Below the pieces are notes generated by a model, which searched no databases, had not been told where the DNA came from, and saw only the letters and a program-made list of their open reading frames with translations. The position numbers were made by a program, and so were the translations under genes. Shown piece by piece: positions 63,727 to 64,000 of a stretch of DNA of 64,000 nucleotides. Origin of the DNA: an uncultured Pelagibacteraceae bacterium. GTDB lineage: Bacteria; Pseudomonadota; Alphaproteobacteria; Pelagibacterales; Pelagibacteraceae. The stretch spans positions 1 to 64,000 of the forward strand of contig CACGDW010000001.1 in NCBI GenBank assembly GCA_902571925.1. Reading direction: 5' to 3'. Numbering within the stretch: position 1 is the first letter of the stretch; each line of letters begins with the position of its first letter.

Positions 63727-64000
63727 ATGAAACCAGAATATAAATTAATCTCCGACATGATAGAAACAAATTCTAGAGTATTGGATGTTGGATGTGATGA
63801 TGGAACTTTAATGGAATTTCTTAAACAGAATAAAAATGTTGACATTCGAGGTATTGAAATATCAAAAGAGAAAGTTCAAACCTGTATATCCAAAGGATTG
63901 ACAGTAATTGAAGGTAATGCAGAATTTGATCTTAAACAATTTCCAAATAAATCTTTTGATTATGTTGTTCTTGGTCAAACTTTACAAGCTTTTGTAAATC
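63727..64000 (+). CDS. metW: MetW methyltransferase-like protein (3'-truncated by window edge)
   Basis: An open frame from ATG 63727 runs to the window end and is not in the ORF track. It encodes a Rossmann SAM-binding domain: MKPEYKLISDMIETNSRVLDVGCDDGTLMEFL, then VDIRGIEISKEKVQTCISKGLTVIEGNAE and FDYVVLGQTLQAF. The motif I VLDVGCDDG and this N-terminal layout match MetW, which partners MetX in many alphaproteobacteria. It follows metX by two bases, so the two are one transcript under the SAM-II riboswitch. About 91 of roughly 200 residues are visible. Confidence 0.9.
   Translation, partial: MKPEYKLISDMIETNSRVLDVGCDDGTLMEFLKQNKNVDIRGIEISKEKVQTCISKGLTVIEGNAEFDLKQFPNKSFDYVVLGQTLQAFVN

Overview
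The window reads as a chromosomal segment of a free-living marine alphaproteobacterium of the SAR11 clade (Pelagibacterales, Candidatus Pelagibacter-like). The reasons are the very low GC content (roughly 30% by eye), Lys/Asn/Ile-rich proteins, almost no intergenic space (no gene-free stretch exceeds about 190 bases), many 1-20 nt gene overlaps, alphaproteobacterial families (DUF2093, BamF/DUF3035-like lipoprotein, ChvI-ChvG, ActR/RegA, class I lysyl-tRNA synthetase) and a SAM-II riboswitch before metX-metW. I saw no tRNA, rRNA, insertion sequence, prophage, CRISPR array or integration scar; this looks like core genome. Taxonomic placement is inference from content, not from a marker tree.

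Layout. 1-9.2 kb: a lipid A acyltransferase fragment, DUF2093, purD-rsmD, then a minus-strand train (HAD phosphatase, ribF, ileS, lspA, BamF-like lipoprotein, pgi). 9.2-11.5 kb: groES-groEL with a sigma32-type promoter and a clean terminator, followed by an untracked 37-codon basic ORF. 11.5-15.6 kb: DEAD-box helicase, typA, YczE-like membrane protein. 15.6-25.6 kb: exported protein, renalase-like oxidoreductase, pmbA-tldD, DCC protein, two unknowns (a 2-TM protein and a very Lys-rich coiled-coil protein), cfa, a DapA-like aldolase, GT9, and a membrane J-domain protein. 25.6-33.3 kb: oligopeptidase B, hsp20 with a heat-shock promoter and ROSE-like RNA thermometer, purine permease and phosphoribosyltransferase, GT17, DUF1330, AlkA-like glycosylase, DMT transporter. 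33.3-38.6 kb: msrA, sulfurtransferase, RND efflux pair. 38.6-49.9 kb: lytic transglycosylase, VanZ-like protein, gpmA, then a minus-strand train polA-chvI-chvG-ahcY-tsaE-amgK-murU, then bioY and actR. 50-53.2 kb: a three-gene polyamine operon. 53.2-56.7 kb: queuosine-precursor transporter, rpmB, pyrD, lysS. 56.8-60.4 kb: trkH-ampG-NlpC/P60. 60.4-64 kb: tyrA-hisC divergent from SAM-II riboswitch-metX-metW (metW runs off the end).

How the parts work together. Four themes recur. (1) Proteostasis: groESL and hsp20 carry matching CTTGAAA-N13-nnCTATnT promoters, and hsp20 adds a probable SD-sequestering thermometer; J-domain, TldD/PmbA and oligopeptidase B genes also occur here. (2) Cell-wall turnover and recycling: lytic transglycosylase, NlpC/P60, AmpG and the AmgK/MurU pair. 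(3) Scavenging and salvage: purine permease plus phosphoribosyltransferase, BioY, queuosine-precursor transporter. (4) Sulfur amino acid and SAM cycling: ahcY, metX, metW, with the last two under a SAM-II riboswitch. The most noteworthy non-coding items are the ROSE-like thermometer, the SAM-II element that runs directly into a U8 tract, the polyamine-operon leader, and the repeated use of a 4-base YTAR sequence as a shared stop for convergent genes.
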